A stretch of DNA of 64,000 nucleotides, from positions 1 to 64,000 of the forward strand of contig ONEX01000012.1 in assembly GCA_900316955.1 (NCBI GenBank). The letters are read 5' to 3'. Positions 53,577 through 61,966 of this stretch are shown piece by piece (position 1 is the stretch's first letter; every line of letters begins with the position of its first letter). A program made the position numbers and the translations under genes. The notes beneath the pieces are model-generated. The model saw only the letters and a program-made list of their open reading frames with translations. It was not told the DNA's origin and did not search any database. The stretch comes from an uncultured Bacteroidales bacterium (GTDB lineage: Bacteria > Bacteroidota > Bacteroidia > Bacteroidales > UBA932).

Positions 53577-54867
53577 GCTTGGGTCGGTTGTCGATGAATT
53601 TCACGGGTTTGCGGGATTTGGCGGGATACAGGATGGCCGCCACCTCCGCCGGAGGGCAGATCTCGATGCGGGGCGTCACCCGGATGCGGGAGCGGAAGCG
53701 GTCCTTGAGGTCCTTCACGGCGTCGAACTCCGGCTGGTACTTGAGGCCCAGTTTCACGAGCACGTCGTCCGTGCCGGCGTCGCTTTCGTCGACGATGACC
53801 ACATAGTTCTCCACATAGTCCGCATTGTCCAGCACGTCGTTCACGGCCGGCGGATAGAGGGTGGTACCCTTGAGCTTGATCATATTGTTCTTGCGGCCCA
53901 CGAGCGGGGTGAGGCGGTACGACCAGCGGCCGCACTTGCACTGCTCGGTGACCTTCGCGGCCATGTCGCCCGTGCGGAAGCGCAGAAGCGGCATGCCCTC
54001 GACGCCGAGGGTGGTGACCACGATCTCGCCCACTTCCCCGTCGGGCACCGGCAGGTTGTCCTCACCGATGATTTCCACGATGATGAGTTCCGGATGGACG
54101 TGTCCGCCGCAGCCGTAGGGGCACTCGGAGAACGTCGCGCCCATCTCGGTGGAAGAATAGGTCGCGAACAGTTCCACGTCCCATTTCTCCTTGATCCGGC
54201 GGCCCAGGAGGTTCAGGTCGAAATGCTGGTCCCGCAGGCCTTCGCCGATGCCGATGATCCGCCGCACCGAGGAGTTCCGGTAGTCGATGCCGTGCTCCTC
54301 CGCATACTGGATCAGGCGCAGGATGAAGGATGGGACGCACATGATGGTGTCCGGCTTCAGCCGCTGGATGGTGTCCCACTGCAGTTCCGGGATGCCGTTG
54401 CCGACGCGGATGATGCTGGCGCCCAGCTTCCGGATGCCCAGGAAGTAGGCCAGCCCGGCCATGAAGCGCTTGTCGATGGTGGTCATCAGCTGGACGATGT
54501 CCCCGGGCTTCACGCCGGCGCAGGCGAAGGATTTCTCCTCGTTGAACGCGAGGCGTTCCAGGTCCTGGTCCGTGCAGCCGAAGGTCACGGGATCCCCCAG
54601 GGTGCCGGAAGTCGTGACGTAATCCACGATCTTCTCCTTGGGGCAGCACAGGAAATCGTCGTTGAACAGCTGCAGGTCCTTCTTTTCGGTAAACGGAATC
54701 TTCACCAGGTCCTCCAGCGTCCGGATCTTCGCGATGTCGATGTGATAGCTCTCGAACATCCGCTGATAGTACTTCGAATGCTCGGCCAGGTATTGCAGGG
54801 CCTCCGCGAGGCGTCCTTCCTGATAGGCCTTGATGGCTTCTGGCCTTTCGAACTCAATGTCTGCCAT
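53569..54867 (-). CDS. PaaK-like acyl-adenylate/CoA ligase
   Basis: A 432-aa cytoplasmic ANL-family enzyme of the phenylacetate-CoA ligase type. Marks are DYVTTSGTLGDPVTFG (P-loop), ATYSSTEMGATFSECPYGC (A5 region with Cys pair), LLRFRTGDMA, CKCGRWSYRLTPLVGRKNNM and IKLKGTTLYPP, and the mobile C-terminal domain. It activates an aromatic or fatty acid as the adenylate and links it to CoA or a carrier protein. In aryl-polyene and flexirubin clusters such ligases load the starter; here the partner carrier is absent. Confidence 0.87.
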   Translation of the reverse strand: MADIEFERPEAIKAYQEGRLAEALQYLAEHSKYYQRMFESYHIDIAKIRTLEDLVKIPFTEKKDLQLFNDDFLCCPKEKIVDYVTTSGTLGDPVTFGCTDQDLERLAFNEEKSFACAGVKPGDIVQLMTTIDKRFMAGLAYFLGIRKLGASIIRVGNGIPELQWDTIQRLKPDTIMCVPSFILRLIQYAEEHGIDYRNSSVRRIIGIGEGLRDQHFDLNLLGRRIKEKWDVELFATYSSTEMGATFSECPYGCGGHVHPELIIVEIIGEDNLPVPDGEVGEIVVTTLGVEGMPLLRFRTGDMAAKVTEQCKCGRWSYRLTPLVGRKNNMIKLKGTTLYPPAVNDVLDNADYVENYVVIVDESDAGTDDVLVKLGLKYQPEFDAVKDLKDRFRSRIRVTPRIEICPPAEVAAILYPAKSRKPVKFIDNRPKHV

Positions 54868-55714
54868 AGTCGATCTCTTCTATCCAATCGAGGAACTCGG
54901 CCTGCCAACGGGCCGTTTCCTCCGTAAATTTCTCCGGGTTCGCGCCGAATCCGTGTCCGCCCACGTGGTACCGGATGGTGCGGTGCGGCACGCCCTTCTC
55001 CGTCAAGGCGGCGTCCAGCAGGTCCGCATTGTGCGGGTCCACGACCGGGTCGTCGTCGCAGCGGAGCAGGAACACGGGCGGCGTATCGGGCCGCACGTGG
55101 CACTCCAGCGAGAGTGAATCCCGCATCACCTGGTTCCCGGTCCTTCCATCGCCCAGCAAGCCACGACGGGAACGGGCGTGGGTGCTCGGATCGCGCATGG
55201 ACACGACCGGATAGACGGGCGCCACGAAATCCGGGCGCAGGGACGTTCCGCCGGCGAGGCCCGTGAAATCCGTCCCGAAAAACTCAGCCGCGGACATCAC
55301 CAGATGACCGCCCGCGGAAAAGCCCATCGCCCCCACGGGGCCGTCGAATTGCTGCCGGACGATGGTGATCGCCCGCTGCAGGTCCGCGATCATGTCCGGA
55401 TGGCGGTTGCCGTCGAACACGGCCCGGGTATGGAACGTGAAATTGAACCAGCCGCCCGTGCGGTACAGGAGCACGTAGGCGGCGAATCCCTCGGAGGCGA
55501 GCCACTCGCCCACCCGTTCACCTTCTCCTTCCTTGTCCAGCCAGAAATAGCTGCCACCCGGACACACGACCACGGCGGCCTTCGGCTCCCCTTGCGGCAG
55601 GTAGGCCGTCAAGGTGGACCCGGCATGCACGGGCGTACCCTCCCAGATCTTCACGGTCTGGGCCTGCAGGGCCGTGCCAAGCACGAGGAAAAGAAGGATC
55701 AGGATTCTTCGCAT
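54854..55714 (-). CDS. Secreted alpha/beta hydrolase (esterase-like)
   Basis: A 286-aa exported hydrolase: signal peptide MRRILILLFLVLGTALQAQ, oxyanion region VVVCPGGSYFWLDKEG, nucleophile elbow GAMGFSAGGHLVMSA, acid DDDPVVDPHNADLL and His in HVGGHGFGANPE. It fits the BD-FAE/acetylesterase-like family. The ATG at 55714 is chosen over a TTG at 55723; it lies 16 bases inside the MMPL gene and 6 bases after a TATATTTG box (55728-55721), so it may have its own leaderless promoter. Confidence 0.87.
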   Translation of the reverse strand: MRRILILLFLVLGTALQAQTVKIWEGTPVHAGSTLTAYLPQGEPKAAVVVCPGGSYFWLDKEGEGERVGEWLASEGFAAYVLLYRTGGWFNFTFHTRAVFDGNRHPDMIADLQRAITIVRQQFDGPVGAMGFSAGGHLVMSAAEFFGTDFTGLAGGTSLRPDFVAPVYPVVSMRDPSTHARSRRGLLGDGRTGNQVMRDSLSLECHVRPDTPPVFLLRCDDDPVVDPHNADLLDAALTEKGVPHRTIRYHVGGHGFGANPEKFTEETARWQAEFLDWIEEIDYGRH

Positions 55715-58700
55715 TTCCCGCAAATATACGTCAAATTCTCCGGAACGCCCGCACAGCGGGCGGCCGTCAGGTACTTTTCTTCGTCTTCCTCATAGGCCGT
55801 CACGCGCATTTCAGGATGCGTCAGGGCCACGAGGAGGGCATATACGCCGCAGCCGGCTTCCGGGATGACCAGCGAATCCCCCGTCAGGGCATCGACCCGG
55901 GCGATGGTCTCCGGGGTAAGCGTTTTCCGGCATTCCACATCGGCCTCATGCCCCTTGTACAGGTACTGGTACCGGACATAAGGAGCGTTGTACGCTGCCG
56001 TCTCGCGTTCGCGGCGGATGCGGGCATACTCACGCTCGTAGTCGTGGCGGACCTTCCGGGTGAACGCGGCGATGTCGCCTTCCGGCACCTCGAACCGCTC
56101 GCCCACCTCCATGTACAGCCCGGCTTTCCGCAGGAGGAAATCATGCTTGGGCAAGGCGTAGCCGAAGCCGTGGATGTAGAGGGGCAGGATGGGCAGTCCC
56201 AGTTCCCGGGCGGAGACGAAGGCGCCCCGGTGGAAGCGTTGGATCCGGCAGTCCGGGCTCCGCGTCCCCTCCGGGAAAATGACGATGGAATAGCCCCGCG
56301 CCACGAGGTCCTTCATATGGGCGAGGTTCTTCTCCAGCCCTTCCATCACCGGGTAGAACTCTGCCTTCCGGATCAGATAGCCGTAGAACGGACTGTTCCA
56401 GACCCATTCGTTCGTCATGAGGATTACCTTCGGATGCAGGGCGATGATGGGCAGGATGTCGAAGTGAGACTGGTGGTTGCAGATATACACCGCCGGCTTG
56501 GAGAAATCCTCCCCGTGCGGATTGGAAAGCGTGTACGGGCAGCCCGGAATGCCTTTCATCGCGAGCCGCGCCGTCTTCATCAGGCCGCGGCGGTACTTTT
56601 CCCGCTTGCGGGGCGTGGGACCGCCCAGGAACAGGAAGAAGGTCCATACCGTGAGTCCCAGCATCGCCAGGAGGAACACGAGGAAGATGTAGCCGGTCCG
56701 AAGGGAGCGCCCCAGCGTCCAGGCCACCTTGCGCGGCTGGCCTTTCTTCGTCGTCAGGAAACGGAACACCAGCGGCGGCAGGTAGTAGGCCATCGCCACC
56801 ACGGTGAACATGCCCACGATGGTCACGGCCGCCAGCGACCGCAGGGCCGGATGCTTCGCCACGATAAGGGCGCCGATGCCGATGAACATGATGAGGGCCG
56901 ACAGGACCACGGCGTTCTTGAACGACCGCAGGATCTTCTTTCCCGTCGCGTATTCGTACATCAACCCCTCGGTGATGAAGATGGAATAGTCGTCCCCCTG
57001 ACCGAAGATGAAGGTCGCGAGGATGATATTGACAATGTTGAACTGCAGGCCGAACAGGCGCATCGTTCCGAGGATCCAGATCCAGCCCACCGCGAGCGGC
57101 AGGAAAGCGGTGACGCCCATCGTCAGGCCCAGGGACAGGCACAGGAAGAAAAAGACGATGACGCTGCACAGGAGCCCGATCCGGTCGAAATCCTCCGACA
57201 GCATCCGTGCCAGCGTCCCCGACACATCATCCACCGTGAAACAGAACGCCCCCGCCGGCAGCGCCGCCCGCAACGACTCCACCTCATTCCGGGCTCCTCC
57301 CTCATTCCGGGCTTGACCCGGAATCTCCTTCACCTTCAGGTAATTGACCACCTGCACCTTCTCCTCCCCCGGCAGGTACATCGCCGTTCCCAGCGTCCCG
57401 GTGATCGGCGCGAAATAGTCCACCTCCTGCACCGTCCAATCCGTATCCAGGAGGTCGAAGAAAGGCTGGAAGGCATGGGCCGTGAAACCGGCCTTCAGGC
57501 CCGCGTCGATGATGCGGTCCGACAGGTCGGGATGGGCCTCCAGGAAGGCGTTCCAACGGCCGAGGCGCGCCGCCTGCGCTGTCTTCGAAGGCAGGAAAGT
57601 ACCGAGGCCGGAGAAGTCGGTTGCTGAGCTTGTCGAAGCAACCGACGCACCGTCGCACACGACGGCTTGAAGCGCCTCATTGCATTGCAGCGCTTCCTCC
57701 GCCGTCGCGCCGGAAGCCACCACATACACCGTCGAGGCGCCATCGGCCGAGGCGCCCATTTCCTCCAGGAGGGCGAAGCCGCGCTCCTGCTCCGGCGTCA
57801 TGTAGTTGATGTGGTGCATGTCCGCGTCGAAGGAGATGCCCCGGCTGAACCAGAAGAGGACGGCCGTCACGGCGAGGAAGCCGAGGAAAACCCACCTGCG
57901 GGCCTTCGGGGCCAGGTGGATGTGCCGGTCGAAGTCCAGTTTGACGGTGTTCCGGGGACGGGAAGCCGCCGGCACGAGGACCGGCAGGAACACCAGCACG
58001 AACAGGATCGTCCCCACCAGCATCATCGCGCCGATGAAGCCGAAATCGTGCAGGGCCTCGGCCTTCAGCAGCAGCAGCGACAGGAAGGCGCCTACGGTGG
58101 TGATGTTGCCCACCAGGAGCGGATTGACCTGGTCCGCGAGGGCCTTGCGCTTGTCGGGCTGGTATTTCAGATGGTCCACATAGTGGAGCGGGTAGTTCAC
58201 GGCGATGCCGATGATCATGGACCCGATGCCCAGGACAATCAGCGACACCGAGCTCTTGAAGAGGGCGATGATGCCGAGGGCGAACAGGGCGCCGGCGAGG
58301 ATGGACACGAGGATCCAGAAGACGTCCGTAAAGCGTTTATAGCTGAGCCACAGGACGACACAGATGAGGATCGCCGCGAGGGCCAGGGCCAGGAAGGAGT
58401 CTTTCTTGATGCGGGAAGCATTCTCCACGGCCACCTCGGGGCCGCCCGTCGAGGTGATGCGGAGGTCCGGGAACTGCGCCGCCGTCCGCGTCTTGACCGT
58501 GTCCGTCAAGGCTTTCAGGTCCGCATTCCGGCCGGACTCGGTGCTGCCGAAGGGGGAATTGAACAGGATGACGCCGGTACGGCCGTCGCCCGTGAACAGG
58601 AATCCGTCCTCCACCCGGCTTTTCGTCGCCGGGTTCAGCGCTTCCAGTCGCTGAAGTACCGGAGAGAACAGGCCCAGTGGATCGCTGCGGAGGTATTGGG

Positions 58701-59199
58701 AGGTAAAGCTCGAACCCATCGAGTAGAAGCTCCGTTCGTTGTCCGCCATCCGCGCCTCCACATAGCCGGGCACGGCCAGGAGGGAGTCCATGCGGGCGTA
58801 ATCGGCCTCCGTCAGGAAATAGGGCCAGTTGGAACGGATGAAGCCGAAGACTTCCTCCACGGCGCCCGCATCGGCAGAAACCTGGAGGTCCGGGACCAGC
58901 GCGGCGGTGTCGGCCTCGGCCCAGATCTCGCCGAAGGCCGTCATCGCGTCCATCACGCGGTCGGGATCCTCGGTCTCCGATTCGAAGAAAACGGCCATCC
59001 GGTCCTGCCCGAGGCGGTTATAGACCTCGGAATAGCGCTTGCTTTCCGCGCTTTGCGGCAGGAAGGCGGAGATGTCCTCCTCGTAATGCATCCGCAGGGC
59101 GGAGAGGGTGCCGAGCCCCAGGAGGAAAGCCATGAGGGAGATGGCCAGCCCCTTGCGCGCCGACAGCCAGTCGTAAATATGCAGGATGAGCTTTTTCAT
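55699..59199 (-). CDS. MMPL/RND exporter fused to acyltransferase and methyltransferase-like tail
   Basis: An 1166-aa inner-membrane protein. Residues 1 to ~860 form an RND-type MMPL exporter with two six-helix sets and two periplasmic domains (start MKKLILHIYDWLSARKGLAI; GIGSMIIGIAVNYPLHYVDH; FGQGDDYSIFITEGLMYE). From ~860 an LPLAT domain follows: ICNHQSHFDILPI near 906 and IVIFPEGTRSPDC near 971. The last ~70 aa look like a short SAM-methyltransferase core (VIPEAGCGVYALLVALT). Such fusions occur in aryl-polyene/flexirubin-type clusters, where they acylate and export the lipid to the outer membrane. Two palindromic repeats are inserted in frame at ~residues 518-528 and 626-640. It overlaps the GT2 stop by 4 bp. 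Confidence 0.87.
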   Translation of the reverse strand: MKKLILHIYDWLSARKGLAISLMAFLLGLGTLSALRMHYEEDISAFLPQSAESKRYSEVYNRLGQDRMAVFFESETEDPDRVMDAMTAFGEIWAEADTAALVPDLQVSADAGAVEEVFGFIRSNWPYFLTEADYARMDSLLAVPGYVEARMADNERSFYSMGSSFTSQYLRSDPLGLFSPVLQRLEALNPATKSRVEDGFLFTGDGRTGVILFNSPFGSTESGRNADLKALTDTVKTRTAAQFPDLRITSTGGPEVAVENASRIKKDSFLALALAAILICVVLWLSYKRFTDVFWILVSILAGALFALGIIALFKSSVSLIVLGIGSMIIGIAVNYPLHYVDHLKYQPDKRKALADQVNPLLVGNITTVGAFLSLLLLKAEALHDFGFIGAMMLVGTILFVLVFLPVLVPAASRPRNTVKLDFDRHIHLAPKARRWVFLGFLAVTAVLFWFSRGISFDADMHHINYMTPEQERGFALLEEMGASADGASTVYVVASGATAEEALQCNEALQAVVCDGASVASTSSATDFSGLGTFLPSKTAQAARLGRWNAFLEAHPDLSDRIIDAGLKAGFTAHAFQPFFDLLDTDWTVQEVDYFAPITGTLGTAMYLPGEEKVQVVNYLKVKEIPGQARNEGGARNEVESLRAALPAGAFCFTVDDVSGTLARMLSEDFDRIGLLCSVIVFFFLCLSLGLTMGVTAFLPLAVGWIWILGTMRLFGLQFNIVNIILATFIFGQGDDYSIFITEGLMYEYATGKKILRSFKNAVVLSALIMFIGIGALIVAKHPALRSLAAVTIVGMFTVVAMAYYLPPLVFRFLTTKKGQPRKVAWTLGRSLRTGYIFLVFLLAMLGLTVWTFFLFLGGPTPRKREKYRRGLMKTARLAMKGIPGCPYTLSNPHGEDFSKPAVYICNHQSHFDILPIIALHPKVILMTNEWVWNSPFYGYLIRKAEFYPVMEGLEKNLAHMKDLVARGYSIVIFPEGTRSPDCRIQRFHRGAFVSARELGLPILPLYIHGFGYALPKHDFLLRKAGLYMEVGERFEVPEGDIAAFTRKVRHDYEREYARIRRERETAAYNAPYVRYQYLYKGHEADVECRKTLTPETIARVDALTGDSLVIPEAGCGVYALLVALTHPEMRVTAYEEDEEKYLTAARCAGVPENLTYICGKCEES
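57282..57324. repeat. Tandem plus palindromic repeat inside MMPL gene
   Basis: The 14-mer CCTCATTCCGGGCT occurs at 57282-57295 and 57300-57313. The second copy runs into a palindrome (ATTCCGGG 57304-57311, CCCGGAAT 57317-57324). It encodes PGQARNEGGARNE in the protein and keeps the frame. Confidence 0.7.
57616..57646. repeat. Palindromic repeat inside MMPL gene
   Basis: GTCGGTTGCT (57616-57625) and AGCAACCGAC (57637-57646) are perfect complements around an 11-base loop. It encodes SVASTSSATD-like residues in frame. Confidence 0.7.
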
Positions 59200-59906
59200 C
59201 GGCCCAGGAGCATCCGGGGATAACCGTAGACCAGGGCGAGCACGCACAGGACGGTGTTCAGCACGCTGATCCGGAAGAAATCGGCGAAGGGCCGGAAATG
59301 GGACACGCGGTCCTCGGGATAGTACACCCGCACCGGGACCGGGACGATCCGGAGGTTCTTCCAGGCGGAGAAGACGAGCAGCGCGAGTTCCGCCTCATAC
59401 CGGGCGGTCAGGAGTTTCAGGGGCGGGAGGTCCTCCAGCGGGTAGATGCGGAAGCCCGTCTGCGTATCCGGGAGTTTCCGTCCGGTCTGGACGGTGAACC
59501 AGAAGTTCGAGAACTTGTTCGCGAAGGTGTTGCCCGAAGGCATTCCCTCCGCCGTGAGGTTGCGGCTGCCGATGACGAGCGTCCGCTCCCCCGCCGCGGC
59601 GACGAGCGCCGGGATGTCGGCGGGATCGTGCTGGCCGTCGGCGTCCAGGGTCAGCGCGAAACGGTAGCCCTGCTTCCGCGCGGCTTCCAGGCCGGTCTTG
59701 AGGGCCCGGCCCTTGCCCTTGTTCTTTTCGTGTCGAAGGACCTGGATGTCCAGACCCGCCAGTTTCTCCGCCGTGTCGTCCGTGCTGCCGTCGTCCACGA
59801 CGATCACCGGAAGGCCCTGCGCGAGGACGCCGCGGACCACGTCCGCGACTGTCCCGCCGTTATTGAACGTCGGGATGACGGCGCAGATATGACGGGGATC
59901 GGTCAC
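59196..59906 (-). CDS. GT2 glycosyltransferase, dolichol-phosphate-mannose-synthase-like
   Basis: A 236-aa protein with AVIPTFNNGGTVADVV, IVVDDGSTDDTAEKL, TLDADGQHDPADIPALV (the metal-binding DxD) and GNTFANKFSNFWFT, then a C-terminal hydrophobic helix pair (FFRISVLNTVLCVLALVYGY). It transfers a sugar to a lipid at the membrane. A GTG at 59906 overlaps the dehydratase stop as GTGA and is preferred; an ATG at 59933 is possible. It belongs to the lipid cassette. Confidence 0.85.
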   Translation of the reverse strand: MTDPRHICAVIPTFNNGGTVADVVRGVLAQGLPVIVVDDGSTDDTAEKLAGLDIQVLRHEKNKGKGRALKTGLEAARKQGYRFALTLDADGQHDPADIPALVAAAGERTLVIGSRNLTAEGMPSGNTFANKFSNFWFTVQTGRKLPDTQTGFRIYPLEDLPPLKLLTARYEAELALLVFSAWKNLRIVPVPVRVYYPEDRVSHFRPFADFFRISVLNTVLCVLALVYGYPRMLLGR

Positions 59907-60253
59907 GCCACGGTCAGGCTCATTTTGGCACAAAGGGTATCTCCGGACAGGATCTCGACGGTCCGCTCGCTTCCTTCCCCGCCCAGGTTGAACCGGAGTT
60001 CCGTCCCCTCGGCCGGGATGATCGGGCTCGTGAACTTGATGTTCTTCGCCCCCACGAGCTGCACGCTGTCGTCATGGCCGACCTGATCGGCCATCTCTGC
60101 GATCAGTTCCAGTGCAATCTCCACCAGGCACACGCCCGGCGTGATGGGATAGCCCGGGAAATGCCCCTGATAAACAGGGCTTTCCGGCAGCAGGCGGACG
60201 GTCGCGCCGGCCGCATCGACCGCGATGGTCTCGTAGAGGATTCCCTGCAGCAT
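59903..60253 (-). CDS. FabZ/ApeI-like hotdog dehydratase
   Basis: A 116-aa hotdog-fold protein with YQGHFPGYPITPGVCLVEI: the catalytic His (H31) and Glu (E45) are 14 residues apart as in FabZ. Such small dehydratases (ApeI/ApeP-like) act on 3-hydroxyacyl-ACP intermediates of aryl polyenes or fatty acids. The ATG at 60253 sits one base after the LolA-like stop. Here no ketosynthase or ACP gene is nearby. Confidence 0.85.
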   Translation of the reverse strand: MLQGILYETIAVDAAGATVRLLPESPVYQGHFPGYPITPGVCLVEIALELIAEMADQVGHDDSVQLVGAKNIKFTSPIIPAEGTELRFNLGGEGSERTVEILSGDTLCAKMSLTVA

Positions 60254-60254
60254 C

Positions 60255-60776
60255 TTACTGTTTTTCAAAGAGTTTGGCATCCACCGGCCGGTTCACGACG
60301 AGGTCCTTGAACTCCAGCTGCGTCCAGTCGCCGTCCGGCGTGATGAGGAGGGCGGACTGGATCCGGAGGGTCTGCTTGTCGGCATGGACGATGATCTCCC
60401 GGAACAGGGACTTGAGGTCCCGGCGGACCGGCACCAGCTTCACGGCGAGGTCCTCCCCTTCCAGGGCGGTCGCGGTGAAATCTTTCTCCGTGGGCATCCG
60501 GAAACGGCGTCCGGCGATGGCCAGTTCCCCGCTGGAGATGAACACGCTCGGATAGGGTTTCAGCACCTCCCAGCGGATGCGGTCGGGGCTCGCGAGCACC
60601 ATCCGGCCCTCGCTCTTGAGATCCTTGGTGAGCATCGAACTGTGCCGCGTCTGGGTGAAGGACGCCTGCAGCGTCTCGTAGGTATTGGCCGCCTTCAGGC
60701 GGTCCAGGATGCTCTCCTGGGCCGATGCGGCCAGCGCGAGCGCCAGGCCGGCCAGTATGAGGAGCCAGCGTTTCAT
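60255..60776 (-). CDS. LolA-like outer-membrane lipid carrier
   Basis: A 173-aa periplasmic protein with signal peptide MKRWLLILAGLALALAASAQ (start 60776, ATGA overlap with the upstream gene). The LolA fold is indicated by YETLQASFTQTRHSSMLTKD, LKSEGRMVLASPDRIRWEV and LKPYPSVFISSGE. In aryl-polyene clusters a LolA-like protein shuttles the lipid between membranes. A housekeeping LolA is less likely because there is no LolB or LolCDE nearby. Confidence 0.87.
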   Translation of the reverse strand: MKRWLLILAGLALALAASAQESILDRLKAANTYETLQASFTQTRHSSMLTKDLKSEGRMVLASPDRIRWEVLKPYPSVFISSGELAIAGRRFRMPTEKDFTATALEGEDLAVKLVPVRRDLKSLFREIIVHADKQTLRIQSALLITPDGDWTQLEFKDLVVNRPVDAKLFEKQ

Positions 60777-61126
60777 CGGGCGATCAGGACACAGCCGGAA
60801 ATGACCAGGAACACGCCGAGCCACTGCACCCAGTTCACCTGCTCATGGAACACGAGGATGGCGGCCACCATCCCGAACGCATAGCTCAGACAGGAAAGCG
60901 GGTACGCGATGCTGAAGGGGAAATGCTTCAGGATGTACAGCCACAGCACCGTAGCGACGCCGAAGGAGATGCCGCAGAACAGGAACCACCAGTTGGTGAG
61001 CTGGCTCTTGAAGAACGACCAGGTCCAGCTGAAAGGCCCCGACGCGGCCAGGCCCAGCTTCAGCAAGACCTGCCCTCCGCAAAGGAACACGCTTTGCGTG
61101 ACGGCAAGGATGACGAGTTTCCACAT
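60773..61126 (-). CDS. Small EamA/SMR-type membrane protein
   Basis: A 117-aa inner-membrane protein with four hydrophobic helices (KLVILAVTQSVFLCGGQVLL, FLFCGISFGVATVLWLYIL, FSIAYPLSCLSYAFGMVAAI, WVQWLGVFLVISGCVLI). The size and helix order fit ArnE/ArnF-like or SMR transporters that flip lipid-linked sugars or small lipids. The ATG at 61126 is chosen because a perfect promoter ends 7 bases upstream. First gene of the lipid cassette. Confidence 0.82.
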   Translation of the reverse strand: MWKLVILAVTQSVFLCGGQVLLKLGLAASGPFSWTWSFFKSQLTNWWFLFCGISFGVATVLWLYILKHFPFSIAYPLSCLSYAFGMVAAILVFHEQVNWVQWLGVFLVISGCVLIAR

Positions 61127-61133
61127 AATTATA

Positions 61134-61165
61134 CAAAAATACGGAATCCCCCTCACAATTGCAAA
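61134..61165 (-). promoter_or_regulatory. Promoter of lipid-export cassette
   Basis: The minus strand has TTTG (61165-61162), 20 bases and TATTTTTG (61141-61134). The start codon at 61126 follows after 7 bases, so the transcript is probably leaderless. The -33 box lies in the T run of the upstream gene's terminator. Confidence 0.8.
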
Positions 61166-61193
61166 AAACGGGCGGTCCCGAAGGGCCGCCCGT
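61163..61193 (-). terminator. Terminator of DUF937-like gene
   Basis: ACGGGCGG (61168-61175) pairs with CCGCCCGT (61186-61193), extended by CCC/GGG inside, and a T6 run follows on the minus strand. Confidence 0.85.
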
Positions 61194-61213
61194 CAAATTC
61201 CCAGGAAACCGGA

Positions 61214-61744
61214 TTACTTCTTCTTGCCGAAGATGCCGCCCAGCACGCTGCCGGCGATGCTGCCGAGCACGCTGCCGCCGGCCGGCTTCTGCGCAGAGGC
61301 CGCGCCACCGCCCAGCACGCCGCCGAGGACGCTGCCGAGGATGCTGCCGCTGCTGCCCTTGAGGGTGAGGAGGACGTCGTTCAGGTCCACGTCGCCGTCA
61401 CCGTCCTGGTCCTTGATGATGTTCTTCAGGCCGCCCATGATCTTGGGGATGAAGGCGAGGAGCGCGGCGCCGGCGGCGCCGAGTTTGAGCTTGGAGAGGA
61501 CGTTGGAGTTGAAGATGTTGCCGGCGAGCGCCGTGACCGGGCTCTTGGCCGCGTCGGCCTGGCCGGTCAGGAGCCCCTTGATCTGATCGAGACCGCCCGG
61601 GGCCGTCGCCGTCTTGGCGAGGGAGCCGAGGATGGAATCGGAAAGCCCGCCGAGGACCTGCTGCTGGAGGTTCTGGGGGATCTGGATGTTGCTGCCCGCA
61701 ACATTCTTGGTCACCTGCTGGAGGATGATGTCACTGAGATTCAT
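61214..61744 (-). CDS. DUF937-like protein with one EF-hand loop
   Basis: A 176-aa protein, Gly/Ser/Ala/Leu-rich, with no signal peptide. The N-terminal part (LQQQVLGGLSDSILGSLAKT) resembles DUF937-like repeats; a canonical calcium loop DQDGDGDVDLNDVL lies in the middle; the C-terminus has helical glycine-zipper repeats (GSVLGGVLGGGAASAQ, GSIAGSVLGGIFGKKK) that could insert in a membrane. Function unknown. A TATATTTG -7 box lies at 61789-61782. Confidence 0.75.
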   Translation of the reverse strand: MNLSDIILQQVTKNVAGSNIQIPQNLQQQVLGGLSDSILGSLAKTATAPGGLDQIKGLLTGQADAAKSPVTALAGNIFNSNVLSKLKLGAAGAALLAFIPKIMGGLKNIIKDQDGDGDVDLNDVLLTLKGSSGSILGSVLGGVLGGGAASAQKPAGGSVLGSIAGSVLGGIFGKKK

Positions 61745-61828
61745 ACTGTATTGGAATTAGTGTTTTGTGTTTTCAGTCAGGCAAATATAATGAAAAATCG
61801 GACATGATATCCGCAGGGTACAAAAAAA

Positions 61829-61850
61829 AAGACAACCTTTCGGCTGTCTT
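61829..61850 (-). terminator. Terminator of tRNA-Lys pair
   Basis: AAGACAACC (61829-61837) pairs with GGCTGTCTT (61842-61850), with one G-U pair; a T run follows on the minus strand. Confidence 0.85.
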
Positions 61851-61856
61851 CATTTC

Positions 61857-61932
<76 letters not shown>

Positions 61933-61966
61933 GTTTCAGTATGTCCGGAAGACTCGCTTCCGCTTG

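Noticed and set aside
57282..57313. CRISPR-like direct repeat
   Set aside because: Only two 14-base copies, four bases apart and inside a coding gene, with no cas genes; it is a palindromic repeat, not an array.
53569..61126. Complete aryl-polyene or flexirubin pigment cluster
   Set aside because: Ketosynthases, ketoreductase and acyl carrier proteins are missing, so pigment synthesis from these genes alone is not supported.
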